NCBI GenBank assembly: GCA_025966315.1
Contig: JAOPUZ010000040.1
Coordinates: 59,188 to 123,187, forward strand
Length of the DNA stretch: 64,000 bases
Reading direction: 5' to 3'
From: Frankiales bacterium
GTDB lineage: Bacteria; Actinomycetota; Actinomycetes; Mycobacteriales; Jatrophihabitantaceae
Shown here: one piece after another, positions 17,142-26,124 of the stretch
Numbering within the stretch: the stretch's first letter is position 1
How the letters are laid out: each line of letters begins with the position of its first letter
Program-made: the position numbers and the translations under genes
The notes under the pieces: generated by a model
What the model saw: the letters and a program-made list of their open reading frames with translations, nothing else
What the model was told of the DNA's origin: nothing
Database searches by the model: none

Positions 17142-17888
17142 ATGGCGGACCCGCGCTACGTCTCACCGTCCACCGGCCGTCCGGTGCGAGCCGTCCTCTT
17201 CGATACCTTCGGCACGGTGGTGGACTGGCGGACCGGCGTCGCCTCCGCCGCCCGAGAGTTCGTGTCCCGGCACGATCTTTCCCTGGATGCAGAATCCTTC
17301 GCCGACGAGTGGCGCGCGCAATACCAGCCGGCGATGGAACAGGTCCGCACACGTGGCCGCGACTTCATCCTGCTGGACGTCCTGCACCGTGAAAACCTGG
17401 ACGAGGTACTACGCGCGCACGAGCTGGACCCGGCCGGATTCGACGAGGCCGAGCTGGCCGAACTGGCCCGCTGCTGGCGCTACCTGCCGCCTTGGCCCGA
17501 CAGCGTGACCGGAATTGCCGCGCTGCGCCGGCACTACATCGTCGGCCCGTTGTCCAATGGGCACACCGCATTGCTGCTCGACATGGCCAAGGCTTACGAC
17601 CTGCCCTGGGATCTGGTGCTTGGCTCGGACATCGGCCGCGCGTACAAGCCCGACCCGGTTGCCTATCGAACGCCCGCGCAGATCCTCGGTATTGATCCGG
17701 GCGAGGTGATGCTGGTGGCCGCGCATAACGGTGACCTGCAGGGCGCTCGCGATGCCGGTCTGGCCACCGCCTTTGTGGCCCGCCCGACCGAACACGGGCC
17801 CGGTCAGACCCGCGACCTGACCGCTACCTCCGACTGGGACGCGGTTGCCGACTCGATCACATCGTTAGCCGTCCAGCTACATTCCTGA
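17142..17888 (+). CDS. haloacid dehalogenase, type II (HAD superfamily)
   Basis: 248 aa hydrolase. I chose the ATG at 17142, after GGGAGTCGGG; the ATG at 17130 is 12 bp upstream in frame. HAD motifs: VLFDTFGTVVDW with nucleophile D21, PLSNGH (motif II), the conserved Lys in RAYKPDP (motif III) and MLVAAHNGDLQGA (motif IV). The motif IV sequence and the length fit L-2-haloacid dehalogenases, which release halide from 2-haloalkanoates. Substrate is inferred; many such proteins act on other small acids. Confidence 0.88.
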   Translation: MADPRYVSPSTGRPVRAVLFDTFGTVVDWRTGVASAAREFVSRHDLSLDAESFADEWRAQYQPAMEQVRTRGRDFILLDVLHRENLDEVLRAHELDPAGFDEAELAELARCWRYLPPWPDSVTGIAALRRHYIVGPLSNGHTALLLDMAKAYDLPWDLVLGSDIGRAYKPDPVAYRTPAQILGIDPGEVMLVAAHNGDLQGARDAGLATAFVARPTEHGPGQTRDLTATSDWDAVADSITSLAVQLHS

Positions 17889-18311
17889 CCGGCGATGGCC
17901 ACGGCGACAGTTTGGATGCCTATCCAGACGCCCGGACGGCAAAATCGTGTTCTCGTTCCTCGAATTCGCGATCGCGAGCCATTGGGCCGTGTTCGAAACG
18001 AGGATCGCCGGAATCGGAACGGATTTGCACCACAATCGATTCATCAGCCGGGACGCGATCGAAGCGTGGCCGAACACCTCGAGCTCGCCATCGTCGAGAT
18101 CCGGCCCGGCAACGAAGCCAACATCCCACTGACCGAACCCGTCGACCGACCGATGCCGGACGATGGGCGTCGACACCGCCATCGCCTCCGAACACCTCAA
18201 GGCCGCGGGCACCCCAGCGCGTTCACTACCTACGCTCAACCATTCCAGCGCCTTCACTGCAACTAGCCGGGCTAGGCGTGCCGATCGTGGTCAACGCAGT
18301 ACCTAATCTTT
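17889..18311. other. 423-bp stretch without a convincing gene; possible gene remnants
   Basis: No reading frame here has a good start, codon pattern and extent. Short pieces look protein-like: a + frame near 18068 reads EHLELAIVEIRPGNEA, similar to the start of antibiotic-biosynthesis-monooxygenase proteins; another near 18163 reads MGVDTAIASEHLKAAGTPA in a different frame. Frame changes between them suggest a decayed gene, but this is weak. The convergent GGDEF gene ends at 18312. Confidence 0.35.
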
Positions 18312-19799
18312 TCAGGGTGATTTCTTCTCCCAGCGCGGGTCGGCCCAGAGAACGCGAGAAGTGCTGGCGCCGGGCTGGTCTGTGGCGCCGTAGCTGGAGT
18401 ACAGCGTGTGGGTGCCGCCGCCGCCGGTCTTAGCGTCCATCATGGCTTTGCGGGCCTGGTGCAGCAATTCACCGATGCTGTATTCCCGCTGGCCGAACAT
18501 GGTGACGCCGAGGCTGACGCCCAGGCGGATCTCATGACCACCGATAAGCTCCGGTCGCTCCAGGACGGCGTTGATCCGCCGAGCGAGGTTTTCGCTGTCG
18601 GTCTCGCTGATTTCCTCCGCGATGAACGCGAAGAGGTTGTCTCCAGTGCGACTGAGTTGGTCCTCGCCTCGAAGGACACTCCGCAGCCGCCGGGCAACTT
18701 CGATCTGAACCTGATCCGCGATATCGGGGCCGTATTTGGCTGCGATCTCGTCGCTACCGTCGATCTCAGCAAAAAACAGCGCTCCTGTGGTGCCGTGACG
18801 GCGCGCCCGATCCACCGTCTGGCTCAGCGCGTCGGTAAGCGCTGCGTTGTTTAGGGCGCCGGTGAGTTCATCCTGACGTGCCAGCGCCTCACCCGCGTGG
18901 TCCAGGCGGGCGCTGAGGTTCTCAACCTGAGTAAGGAAGTACAGCGGGTGGCCATCGTCATCGAACAACGGTGTGGCCGTGACGCGCACCCACACGCTAT
19001 CCCCGTCCGCTCGCAGGTAGCGTTTCTCGATCCGGAACGGTGTACGTCGCCCCGCCATCGCTCGGCGTAGCGCCGATTCGTCAAGTCCCCGATCGTCTGG
19101 GTGCGTAAGGTCGGCGAATGTCATACGGGTCAGTTCGGACTCACCGTAGCCAGTGAGACGGCGCAACGCGTCGTTGACACGGAGGAACCGGCCGGCGTCG
19201 TCAGGCGCGAGGCTGATCATCGCCATGCCGACCACGGATTCGTCAAACGTGATGCGGAACGCGCGACTGCTGTTGCGCAACTCGTCACCTTGGTCGAGCA
19301 GTTTCTGCTTGTACCGGGCCACGGCATCGGCCATCAGCGACGTTTCGATCACTGACCGCGCCTGGCTGGCCAGCAGATCGCCCAATCTTGTCGCGTCGTT
19401 GCGGCCACCGGAACGCGCGGCCAGATCGACGGTCAGCCAGCCCAAGGGACGTCCGAAGGCGTCTCGGATCGGCTGGGAACGGGGGCCCTCAGGCTCGACC
19501 CGTCGTCCCGACCTGCGTCGTTTAGTGGTTCCATCGGATCGGCTCGGTAACCGACGCTCCGCGAGGGCGCCCCCGGCGGTGATCCGCTCATCGGTTCCGT
19601 CGGTGAATTCCACCCTCGCGGACACCGCGGTTACGCCGGACAATCCAACGACTTCCTCTGCCCAGGCCTGCAGCCGCTGCATGCCTTCGTCGGACAGACG
19701 ATCGATCACCGAAGCACGCGGCACCACCTCGGTGACAGCAGCTTCGACACTCGGTGCCACTCGGACTCCACCGCCACGACCCTGGGATGGCCTAGACAT
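18312..19799 (-). CDS. PAS and degenerate GGDEF domain signalling protein
   Basis: 495 aa from the ATG at 19799, preceded by GAGGGA; the open frame runs 234 bp further without a ribosome site. The N-terminal 190 residues hold a GAF/ANTAR-like region (IETSLMADAVARYKQKLLDQ helix). A PAS domain with a PAC tail follows at about 195-325 (GRFLRVNDALRRLTGYGESEL). The diguanylate-cyclase-type domain (about 340-470) contains LTGALNNAALTDALSQ, but its active-site loop reads RTGDNLFAF, not GGDEF. It is therefore probably inactive as a cyclase and works by binding nucleotide or a partner. Confidence 0.82.
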   Translation of the reverse strand: MSRPSQGRGGGVRVAPSVEAAVTEVVPRASVIDRLSDEGMQRLQAWAEEVVGLSGVTAVSARVEFTDGTDERITAGGALAERRLPSRSDGTTKRRRSGRRVEPEGPRSQPIRDAFGRPLGWLTVDLAARSGGRNDATRLGDLLASQARSVIETSLMADAVARYKQKLLDQGDELRNSSRAFRITFDESVVGMAMISLAPDDAGRFLRVNDALRRLTGYGESELTRMTFADLTHPDDRGLDESALRRAMAGRRTPFRIEKRYLRADGDSVWVRVTATPLFDDDGHPLYFLTQVENLSARLDHAGEALARQDELTGALNNAALTDALSQTVDRARRHGTTGALFFAEIDGSDEIAAKYGPDIADQVQIEVARRLRSVLRGEDQLSRTGDNLFAFIAEEISETDSENLARRINAVLERPELIGGHEIRLGVSLGVTMFGQREYSIGELLHQARKAMMDAKTGGGGTHTLYSSYGATDQPGASTSRVLWADPRWEKKSP

Positions 19800-20076
19800 T
19801 CGATTCCCTCTTTCACCCGAACCAAACGTGCGTACGACCAATCGGATAATCGGCAAGTAACCTGAGCGAAACAACAGCTTGTGTTCGGGTTCTTCGCAAA
19901 TGTCAAACTTGGTGCACCGGGTGATCGGTGCGCCGATCAACCAGCGAGCGGGAGCCAACGCGGCTGCGATCCTCAAGCCGAGGTCACTGACGTTCACATC
20001 GTCGCCAGGCGTCTTATGGCACGCAGCAGGCACGTGCCGAAGGACTACAAGCCCCAGAATCCGGGGCGTTCAAGGG

Positions 20077-20148
20077 TGGGCGATACTGGGATCGAACCAG
20101 TGACCCCTGCCGTGTGAAGGCAGTGCTCTCCCGCTGAGCTAATCGCCC
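20077..20148 (-). tRNA. tRNA-Val (anticodon CAC)
   Basis: The minus strand folds into a cloverleaf of 72 nt: acceptor GGGCGAT paired with ATCGCCC, D-arm starting TTAGCTCAGCGGGAGAGC, anticodon stem CTGCC/GGCAG with loop TTCACAC (anticodon CAC), and T-arm with GGTTCGATCC. The discriminator base is A and the 3' CCA is not encoded. It reads the Val codon GUG. Confidence 0.97.
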
Positions 20149-20259
20149 GCAGCAATGCTGCGCTGTGAAACCTCGGGTAGCTTACATGCCGCCGGGTCGC
20201 TTCCCGAAGCTCCGCTCGCAGGCCCTGCGTGACGCCAAGGAGGTAGGCGTTACGCCCGG

Positions 20260-20667
20260 CTAGTGGATCAGCAGCCACCCGAGGTAAGCCACGCCCGCCA
20301 GCAGGGCCAGGCCCGCGATGCCGATCAGAATGCGTACGAACAGCGATTGGGCCTTGACCCACTCCGTCCAGCCGTGCAGGATGCGCCGGCCGTAGGCAAG
20401 CAATCGTTTGGCCCATGCGAATTCAGTTGCCCACACCGCTAGTCCGAGGAAGACGATGGCCCAACCCGGCCCCGGCAAGGGAATCAGCAGCAGGCCGCCC
20501 ACGACAATGATGCCGCCGACGACACCGACGCTAATCTTCCAGATCAGTAAGCCGCCAGGGCGCCGGACCACCCAGGAACGAAACGGCTGTAGCCAGCGAG
20601 GCGGTTCGGGCTCGAGGTCGGACAGCGACACCTCAGCGGTCTGCGGCTCGGAGGCCGGTCCGGTCAC
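20260..20667 (-). CDS. TIGR02611/PGPGW-type membrane protein
   Basis: 135 aa with the GTG at 20667 as start; a GTG at 20733 would add 22 residues, and neither has a strong ribosome site. After a polar N-terminus come two close hydrophobic segments around the signature LIPLPGPGWAIVFLGLAVW, then an amphipathic stretch WAKRLLAYGRRILHGW, then a last membrane helix (FVRILIGIAGLALLAGVAYLG). The PGPGW motif defines a family of small membrane proteins of unknown function. It lies between the tRNA and a perfect palindrome. Confidence 0.85.
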   Translation of the reverse strand: MTGPASEPQTAEVSLSDLEPEPPRWLQPFRSWVVRRPGGLLIWKISVGVVGGIIVVGGLLLIPLPGPGWAIVFLGLAVWATEFAWAKRLLAYGRRILHGWTEWVKAQSLFVRILIGIAGLALLAGVAYLGWLLIH

Positions 20668-20855
20668 GTCGTCTCGCTTTCGTCGCGGCCGTGCAGGCTG
20701 GCCCGACAATTGCTCGAGGCCAATCCTGAACACGACCTAAGCCGACACCCTGTGTCTCGACTATGAGGCCAACGTTCGAGACCGCCGACTTGGTTCCGCC
20801 GCAGACTCCACTCTGGGTCCACCTCCGAGGTGCTGTGCAAGCCCCTATTACGAAC

Positions 20856-20900
20856 ATCGTGCAACATCTGGCATCTGTGTGATGCCAGATGTTGCACGAT
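20856..20900. repeat. perfect 20-bp inverted repeat with 5-nt loop
   Basis: Arms 20856-20875 and 20881-20900 are exact reverse complements, and the loop is TGTGT. The site lies between the end of the NlpC/P60 gene and the start of the PGPGW gene, both on the minus strand. The stem is only about half GC and no T-run follows on either strand. It could end transcription of the hydrolase gene, or be an operator or mobile palindrome. Confidence 0.85.
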
Positions 20901-20927
20901 CGGGCGAATCGGCCGGGCGGCCGCCAC

Positions 20928-22562
20928 TCAGGGGCGGACGGCCAGCGAGAAGTCGCCGAACCACGAGATCTTGTCCAGCCGGACGTAGGCGCCGGTGTCC
21001 GGGGCATCGAGCATGTAACCGGCACCCAGGTACATCCCCACGTGATGCAGCGAGCTGCCGAACAACACCAGGTCACCGGGCAGCAACTGGCTGGTCTTGA
21101 CCCGAACGCCCTGTTTGGCCTGGGTGCCGGTGTAGTGGTCCAACCGGATTCCGGCCTTCGCGTAGGCCCACTGGGTCAGCCCACTGCAGTCGAACGTGGT
21201 CGGCCCCCCGGCCGCCCAGACGTAGGGATCACCCAGGTGGACAAGGGCATTGTCGATCGCGACTTCAGCGCGCAGCTTCGCGTACTTGGCCGGATACGCC
21301 GGCACGGCGGGGTGCACGGTGACGCCGTTTGCCGGTAGCACCGCGGCAGCACCGATCAGCCCGTCTCCCGCTCCGCCCGGTGGGACCAACGAGCTACTCG
21401 CGGTGTACAGCTCGAGCGAGTGCGCTGCTCCCGCGCGACCGCCGGTCTTCACGGCCGGGTACGACCCGAGGTCTGCGGTCTTGCCCATCACGGCTTGTTC
21501 GTCCACCACCTTGGTTGGCGTGGCCTTCGCAAAGGCGGGCAGCCCCTTCACCACGGGCGGCTTCGCACTTCGCCCGGTGGCCTGATGCAGCAAGGCCCGC
21601 GTCGCGATCGCGATCTTGGCGGCCGGTGTCTTGGCCGTGGCGAATGCTGCTGCCTTGGCCGCCCCGCTCCGCACGGCCTGGGCCTGGATCGCGGCCGCCG
21701 CGACAACCGCCGTGTCGGCTCCCAACTCGGCCGGCACACCGTTCGGCAGCACGGTGAGCATTCGGCAGACCAGCGTGGTGTTTGTCCCGGTGCTGGTGTT
21801 CAGCGCCAGCACGCAGATCAGGTAGTTGCCCGAGGCCATCGAGTACGGGACGGCCGCGTTGTAGCCGTGATTGAGCCCGTGGCTGGGATACACCTTGGCC
21901 ACGTCCGCCCGCGCGATCGTGGCCTGCGCGGAACCCACCCGCATGCCATTGACCTGGACGTCGATGAACGTCGAGGTCGGCGTGTCCGGGTCGATGGTCC
22001 AACCGGCGACGGTAAGGCGGCCGCTCTTGTAACTGACCTTGTCGAGCCGGCCGATCGGAGCGCGGGTGGCCTTCGGGATCGCCGCGCTAGTGGTCTCGCC
22101 CACGACCTTGAAGCTGCGACAACCCAATGATGTCGTGGCCCCGGGGCCGAGGTTTCCTATTGCCCAGCAAAGCGAATGACTTCCCGTTGGCAACGCGATA
22201 CGTCCGGAAAATCCGCGATGAGTACCGAATTGCGGATAGATCCGTCCCACGTCGTTCCGCGTGCCGGTGGCAAGTACCGAAGTCACCGCCCGGCCGTCCA
22301 CCGAGGTCACGACGCGTACCGTGCCCGCAAGATCTGGGTCGACGGCCCAACCCGTGTACGTGACCACGCCGTTTGTCAGCCGGGCCGTATCCAGATGCCC
22401 GCGGGGTGAATGGACCGGAGTGATTGCCTGCGCCGCCACTTTGCCCGCCGGCTGGGCGGGACCCGCGAAAGCGGAGGTCGTGCCGACGGTCAGCAGTCCG
22501 ACCAGCGAGCCCGCGATGGCCAGCGACGTGACGGCGGGTCGGGCAGTGAAACGACGAGGCAT
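20928..22562 (-). CDS. secreted NlpC/P60 peptidoglycan hydrolase
   Basis: 544 aa, starting at MPRRFTARPAVTSL; the frame continues upstream but lacks coding character. A signal peptide ends near residue 34 (SAFA). Two repeats of about 110 residues follow, each with GWAVDP or GWTIDPD and a VYP motif (GRIYPQFGTHRGF, AKVYPSHGLNHGY), which look like small beta domains. A long Ala-rich linker leads to the C-terminal NlpC/P60 domain (about 425-544), with catalytic Cys in TTFDCSGLTQW and His in HHVGMYLG. It should cleave the peptide stem of peptidoglycan outside the cell. Confidence 0.9.
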   Translation of the reverse strand: MPRRFTARPAVTSLAIAGSLVGLLTVGTTSAFAGPAQPAGKVAAQAITPVHSPRGHLDTARLTNGVVTYTGWAVDPDLAGTVRVVTSVDGRAVTSVLATGTRNDVGRIYPQFGTHRGFSGRIALPTGSHSLCWAIGNLGPGATTSLGCRSFKVVGETTSAAIPKATRAPIGRLDKVSYKSGRLTVAGWTIDPDTPTSTFIDVQVNGMRVGSAQATIARADVAKVYPSHGLNHGYNAAVPYSMASGNYLICVLALNTSTGTNTTLVCRMLTVLPNGVPAELGADTAVVAAAAIQAQAVRSGAAKAAAFATAKTPAAKIAIATRALLHQATGRSAKPPVVKGLPAFAKATPTKVVDEQAVMGKTADLGSYPAVKTGGRAGAAHSLELYTASSSLVPPGGAGDGLIGAAAVLPANGVTVHPAVPAYPAKYAKLRAEVAIDNALVHLGDPYVWAAGGPTTFDCSGLTQWAYAKAGIRLDHYTGTQAKQGVRVKTSQLLPGDLVLFGSSLHHVGMYLGAGYMLDAPDTGAYVRLDKISWFGDFSLAVRP

Positions 22563-22961
22563 GGCCAGTTGCTTTCCGGTAGTCGGATGACGAGGGCGAA
22601 AGAACCAGCAGCCCGTTCTTAACAGAGAGTAAACGTTTATGCGCGCTGCGTATACACCTGATCGGCAAGTTTCCAGGTAGACACGCCTATTGGCTACGTA
22701 GCATGCGTCACATCCGTCCCGCTGGCAACAGGAGCGCTTGGCCTGTTCGGCCCATAAGGGCAAAGAAGCGTCGAACAACGGGAAAGGTCTGGCGCTAACC
22801 ATTGCCGACGCGGCGCAGGTTGGTTTCACTCGTCTTTGGCAATTCCGAGGCGCAATGCGGCCTCTCGAACTCACGAGTCACCTTCGGCGCATCGCCCCCG
22901 TTGCGACCCCCCTCGCGTCGAAGGTGACTCGTGTTCGTTCATCACCCCCTGGAAGGACGAG
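22563..22961. other. 399-bp intergenic region between divergent genes
   Basis: It separates the NlpC/P60 gene (minus) from the gene at 22962 (plus) and must hold both promoters. The NlpC-side leader is about 300 bp at most; I looked for the c-di-AMP (ydaO) riboswitch core that often precedes such hydrolases and did not find it. The only clear structure is the inverted repeat at 22872-22933. Confidence 0.6.
22872..22933. repeat. 15-bp inverted repeat upstream of the gene at 22962
   Basis: Arms 22872-22886 (CACGAGTCACCTTCG) and 22919-22933 are exact reverse complements with a 32-nt C-rich spacer; pairing continues outward with a small bulge (CGAA/TTCG). It ends 28 bp before the start codon, so it could be an operator pair or a leader hairpin for that gene. 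Confidence 0.75.
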
Positions 22962-23678
22962 ATGGTTTCCGCGAGTCAAACCGCGACTTCAGCCCGCATG
23001 CGTTTCTCCGACGTCTCTTTCGAGGCATTCATCTGGCCCAGGCCGACCCACGGATCCGCCGACTGGATCGAACTGGCCACGCTGCTCTCGCCTCGCGGCC
23101 GGCTCGCCGCCCGACCGGCCCGCAGCTTGCCGGTCGCCTCAGACCTGGCGGCCAAGCGACTGCTCGTCCTCAGCTACGCGGTACGCATTCCCTGCCGCAT
23201 CGTGACGACCACCCAACCTGGACGGCGAGCCAGCGTCACGCTCGACGCCCATTTCGACGGTGAGGACGGCCAAGAAACGCTGCGGATCATGAGTACCGCC
23301 CTGCAACGGCTGTCTCGCGGGACGACCTGGCTGTCCGAATTCAACGACCCCATCCCGGCCGCCCGGGCGCTATGGCGCGCGACCTTGCTGTCGAACGGCC
23401 TCATTCGCAGCCACAATTTCAGCTTTACGGTCCGGGGCCCCAGCTCGGAGCGGGCCGCGGCACTGGCTGCAGCCGCCCGGGTCCTGAGCCTGTCCCCCAC
23501 CCAGGCCCGAGACAACAACGGAGTCCGGCTGTCGTTCACTCCGGACGAAGCGGACCACCTGCTGCAGGAATTGCTCGACGACGGCACCCGCCAACCCTGG
23601 GAGCGCAATCCCAGCCAGCTCATCCACCTGCACCGTTCGACCATGGAGGCCCGGGTCGCCCCGGATCTGGTGGGCTGA
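22962..23678 (+). CDS. protein of unknown function
   Basis: 238 aa from the ATG at 22962, which has AAGGA five bases upstream. I do not recognise the family. The product is soluble and rich in Arg and Ala. It contains RLLVLSYAVRIPCRIVTTTQPG in a probable beta region, a helical stretch SERAAALAAAARVLSLSPTQA and a C-terminal LSFTPDEADHLLQELLDD. No metal or nucleotide motif was seen. It stands alone between two cell-wall hydrolase genes, with an inverted repeat just upstream. Confidence 0.65.
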   Translation: MVSASQTATSARMRFSDVSFEAFIWPRPTHGSADWIELATLLSPRGRLAARPARSLPVASDLAAKRLLVLSYAVRIPCRIVTTTQPGRRASVTLDAHFDGEDGQETLRIMSTALQRLSRGTTWLSEFNDPIPAARALWRATLLSNGLIRSHNFSFTVRGPSSERAAALAAAARVLSLSPTQARDNNGVRLSFTPDEADHLLQELLDDGTRQPWERNPSQLIHLHRSTMEARVAPDLVG

Positions 23679-23764
23679 GGGGGTCGCCGTGGCCATCGCC
23701 GGCAGGCTAGCGGCAGGATGGGGCTAACGGTCCGGTCGCGGACCACCCATCGAGCGGAGCCCTC

Positions 23765-24076
23765 ATGAGTGTCACCGTGGTTGCCACGATCTATCCCAAG
23801 CCCGAGTTCCACGCCGACGTGATCGCGATTTTCGAGAAGGTAATCCCGATCGTGCACGCTGAGGACGTGGGCTGTGAGCTCTACGCCATGCAGATCGGGG
23901 CCGACCGACTGGTCATGGTCGAGAAGTGGACGACCCGCGAGGACCTTTCCGCGCACGCGGCCAATCCGGCGCTGGCCGCGATGCGGGTCGAACTCGAAGG
24001 CAAGCTAGCCCAACCGGGTGACGTCCAGCGGCTCGAGCCGTACCCGGCGGGCACCGCCGAGCAGGGCACCCTGTAA
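23765..24076 (+). CDS. antibiotic-biosynthesis-monooxygenase (YgiN-like) family protein
   Basis: 103 aa, typical length for the ABM ferredoxin-like fold. The start MSVTVVATIYPKPEFHADV, the Glu-rich helix with VIPIVHAEDVGCELYAM and the strand LVMVEKWTTREDLSAH match the family. Members oxidise quinols or small aromatics without cofactors or simply bind them. The promoter lies in the 86 bp after the preceding gene. Actual substrate unknown. Confidence 0.85.
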   Translation: MSVTVVATIYPKPEFHADVIAIFEKVIPIVHAEDVGCELYAMQIGADRLVMVEKWTTREDLSAHAANPALAAMRVELEGKLAQPGDVQRLEPYPAGTAEQGTL

Positions 24077-24106
24077 CGGATCACCCCTCGGCGGAATCGG
24101 CGTGGA

Positions 24107-25939
24107 TCAACTCGTGATGCTGACCCGTCCGAAGCCGACGACGGGCGTGTCACCGTAGCTGCTGATCTTGACCACGTCACCACTCTGCGGCGCCTGGATC
24201 ATCAATTCGCTGCTCGGGTCCAACACCATGCCAACGTGCCCGGGCGCGGCGTTCGTGCCGTCACTGCCGGCAAAGAACACCAGGTCACCCGGGAGTTCCT
24301 GTCCCGGTGCGATCCGGCTCGAAACCGTGTAGCTGAACTGGGCCTGCGACGTGCGTGGGATGCTCAGGCCGCCGGCTGCGTAAGACGACATCACCAGGCC
24401 GGAACAGTCGAAGCTCGTCGGACCGATGGCACCGAAGACGTACGGCGCACCGAGCTTCGCCAACGCCGAGTCGACGGACGCGATCACCTCGCGGGGCAGC
24501 ACGAGCAGGTCACCGTGTGTGGTGTGGGCCTTGGCCGCACCTGCCACTGGATGCCCGCTCGTGTCCAGCACCGGCTTCAGGCCCTTGGGCAACGCGCTGG
24601 GGTCTGCCAGTTTGGCCGCCGTCGGAGCGAGCACGTGTGCCGAGGCGAGCAGGGACTTGTACGCTTGCCATTTCGCCAACGAGGCCGCCGCGGATGCCTT
24701 GCCCGCGGCCTTCTTGGCCGCCAATGCGGCCTGGATCGCTGTGACCTCGGCCTGTAGTTGCGCGGTGAGCGAACGGACCCGATTCGTCGCGGTGTCGTAC
24801 GCGGTTTTCAACTGGGCTGCTTCCGTGTTCGCCGCCGTGGTGGCCTGATCGGCCTGGACGGCAAGCCGGTCCGCCTTGGCGATTGCGGTGAGCGCATCCA
24901 TCAACTGCTGATCCTGCCGGTCGGCCAGGTAGGTCAGCGAGGTGAGGTCGTTCAGCTCCGCCGTCGCGCTGGCCGCGGTCCGGGACAGCAGGTAGGTCAA
25001 CGCCGGACTCAGCTGGCTGCTGCCGGTCACGTACGCCCGGGCCAGAATCGACTGCAGCTGCTGGCGTTTCTGCTCTGCGACCACCCGCGCCTGGGCCGCA
25101 GCGGTATGCATCGTGGCGGCCAGGGCGCGAGCGGCGGTCACCTTCACCTGGCCGGCCGTGTACTTGACCTGCGCCGCGACGGCCTGGGCCTGCGCGCGAG
25201 TGACCGCGGTCTGCAGGCTCTGCAGCAGCAGCGGGTCGATGTCGTAATCCGGGACGGTGGTCAGCGCGCCGAGGCCGGCGACCGAACCCAGCCCGCAGGC
25301 ATTGTTCAGCCCGGTCGGCGCGGCCTTGCCGGTGAGTTGCAGCAGCCACGCCTGCGCCGCGGTCAGCCACTGGGCGTACGCGTCGGGGAACGCTGAGATC
25401 TGGACGGACTGGGCCGCCTGCCCGGGCGGCATCGACTGCCAGCCCGGCACGCTCACCAGCGAGGCCAGGAACCTCGTGGTCGCGTAGCTGGTATCGAGTC
25501 GCTGAGCCACGCTGCCCCAACTTGCGCGTTGCTGGAAGACGCCGACCGAGTCGTGGTCCGCACCCAGGCCCTCATTGACCAACTTCAGTGACTCCGGGAC
25601 GGAGGTGTTGGCCAGCCGCCGGAGTTTGGATTCCTGATAGCCGGTCATCAATGCGATCAATTCGGCCTGGGCGGTTTGTTCCGGGCCAAGTACCGCCATC
25701 GTCGATTGGGTGACGGACAGGATCGTGCGCGCGTTGGCGGTCTGCACCGCATCGAGACCCACGACGGGGCCGGACAGGCCGCAGTCCGTGGTGCTGGCCG
25801 AGGCCGTTGGGCTAGGCAGCACGGATGCGCTGGGCGTGACTTTCGGCGTTGCGAACGCACTCGACTGGCCGCTCAGCGCCAGAGCGCCGGCGACAACCGC
25901 CGCGGCCAGCCGCGGGTGGGAGCGCGCTGCCTTCAACAT
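24107..25939 (-). CDS. secreted RipA-like NlpC/P60 hydrolase with coiled coil
   Basis: 610 aa. Signal peptide 1-30 ([20 protein letters not shown]). Residues about 65-215 resemble a lysozyme-like or muramidase-type domain ([30 protein letters not shown]). A long Ala/Gln-rich coiled coil spans about 230-445. The NlpC/P60 domain at about 490-610 has [15 protein letters not shown] with catalytic Cys and GHVGMVLDP with the His. The coiled coil in front of the peptidase domain is the RipA/RpfB-partner layout used to restrain septal hydrolases. It probably splits peptidoglycan at division. Confidence 0.88.
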   Translation of the reverse strand: MLKAARSHPRLAAAVVAGALALSGQSSAFATPKVTPSASVLPSPTASASTTDCGLSGPVVGLDAVQTANARTILSVTQSTMAVLGPEQTAQAELIALMTGYQESKLRRLANTSVPESLKLVNEGLGADHDSVGVFQQRASWGSVAQRLDTSYATTRFLASLVSVPGWQSMPPGQAAQSVQISAFPDAYAQWLTAAQAWLLQLTGKAAPTGLNNACGLGSVAGLGALTTVPDYDIDPLLLQSLQTAVTRAQAQAVAAQVKYTAGQVKVTAARALAATMHTAAAQARVVAEQKRQQLQSILARAYVTGSSQLSPALTYLLSRTAASATAELNDLTSLTYLADRQDQQLMDALTAIAKADRLAVQADQATTAANTEAAQLKTAYDTATNRVRSLTAQLQAEVTAIQAALAAKKAAGKASAAASLAKWQAYKSLLASAHVLAPTAAKLADPSALPKGLKPVLDTSGHPVAGAAKAHTTHGDLLVLPREVIASVDSALAKLGAPYVFGAIGPTSFDCSGLVMSSYAAGGLSIPRTSQAQFSYTVSSRIAPGQELPGDLVFFAGSDGTNAAPGHVGMVLDPSSELMIQAPQSGDVVKISSYGDTPVVGFGRVSITS

Positions 25940-26124
25940 GGGTGTCTCAGATCCTCGAATTCAGGTTAATCCGTACCTACAAGCCGTCAGTACAACGATC
26001 GGCCAACATTGCGGTAACTCAAGTTCTGAGCCGGCAAGTACGCCGCGGATACCACAAGGCGGCAGGCGCGGACGGTTCCGAGGCGGCTGAAACATGTCGA
26101 GCCGGGATCTGGGATGATCGGAGC

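Noticed and set aside
17877..18257. Minus-strand gene of 126 codons between the dehalogenase and GGDEF genes
   Set aside because: No ribosome site, overlap with the dehalogenase end and no recognisable protein features; plus-strand fragments look equally good.
22563..22870. c-di-AMP (ydaO) riboswitch upstream of the NlpC/P60 gene
   Set aside because: The conserved core expected for this class was not found on the minus strand.
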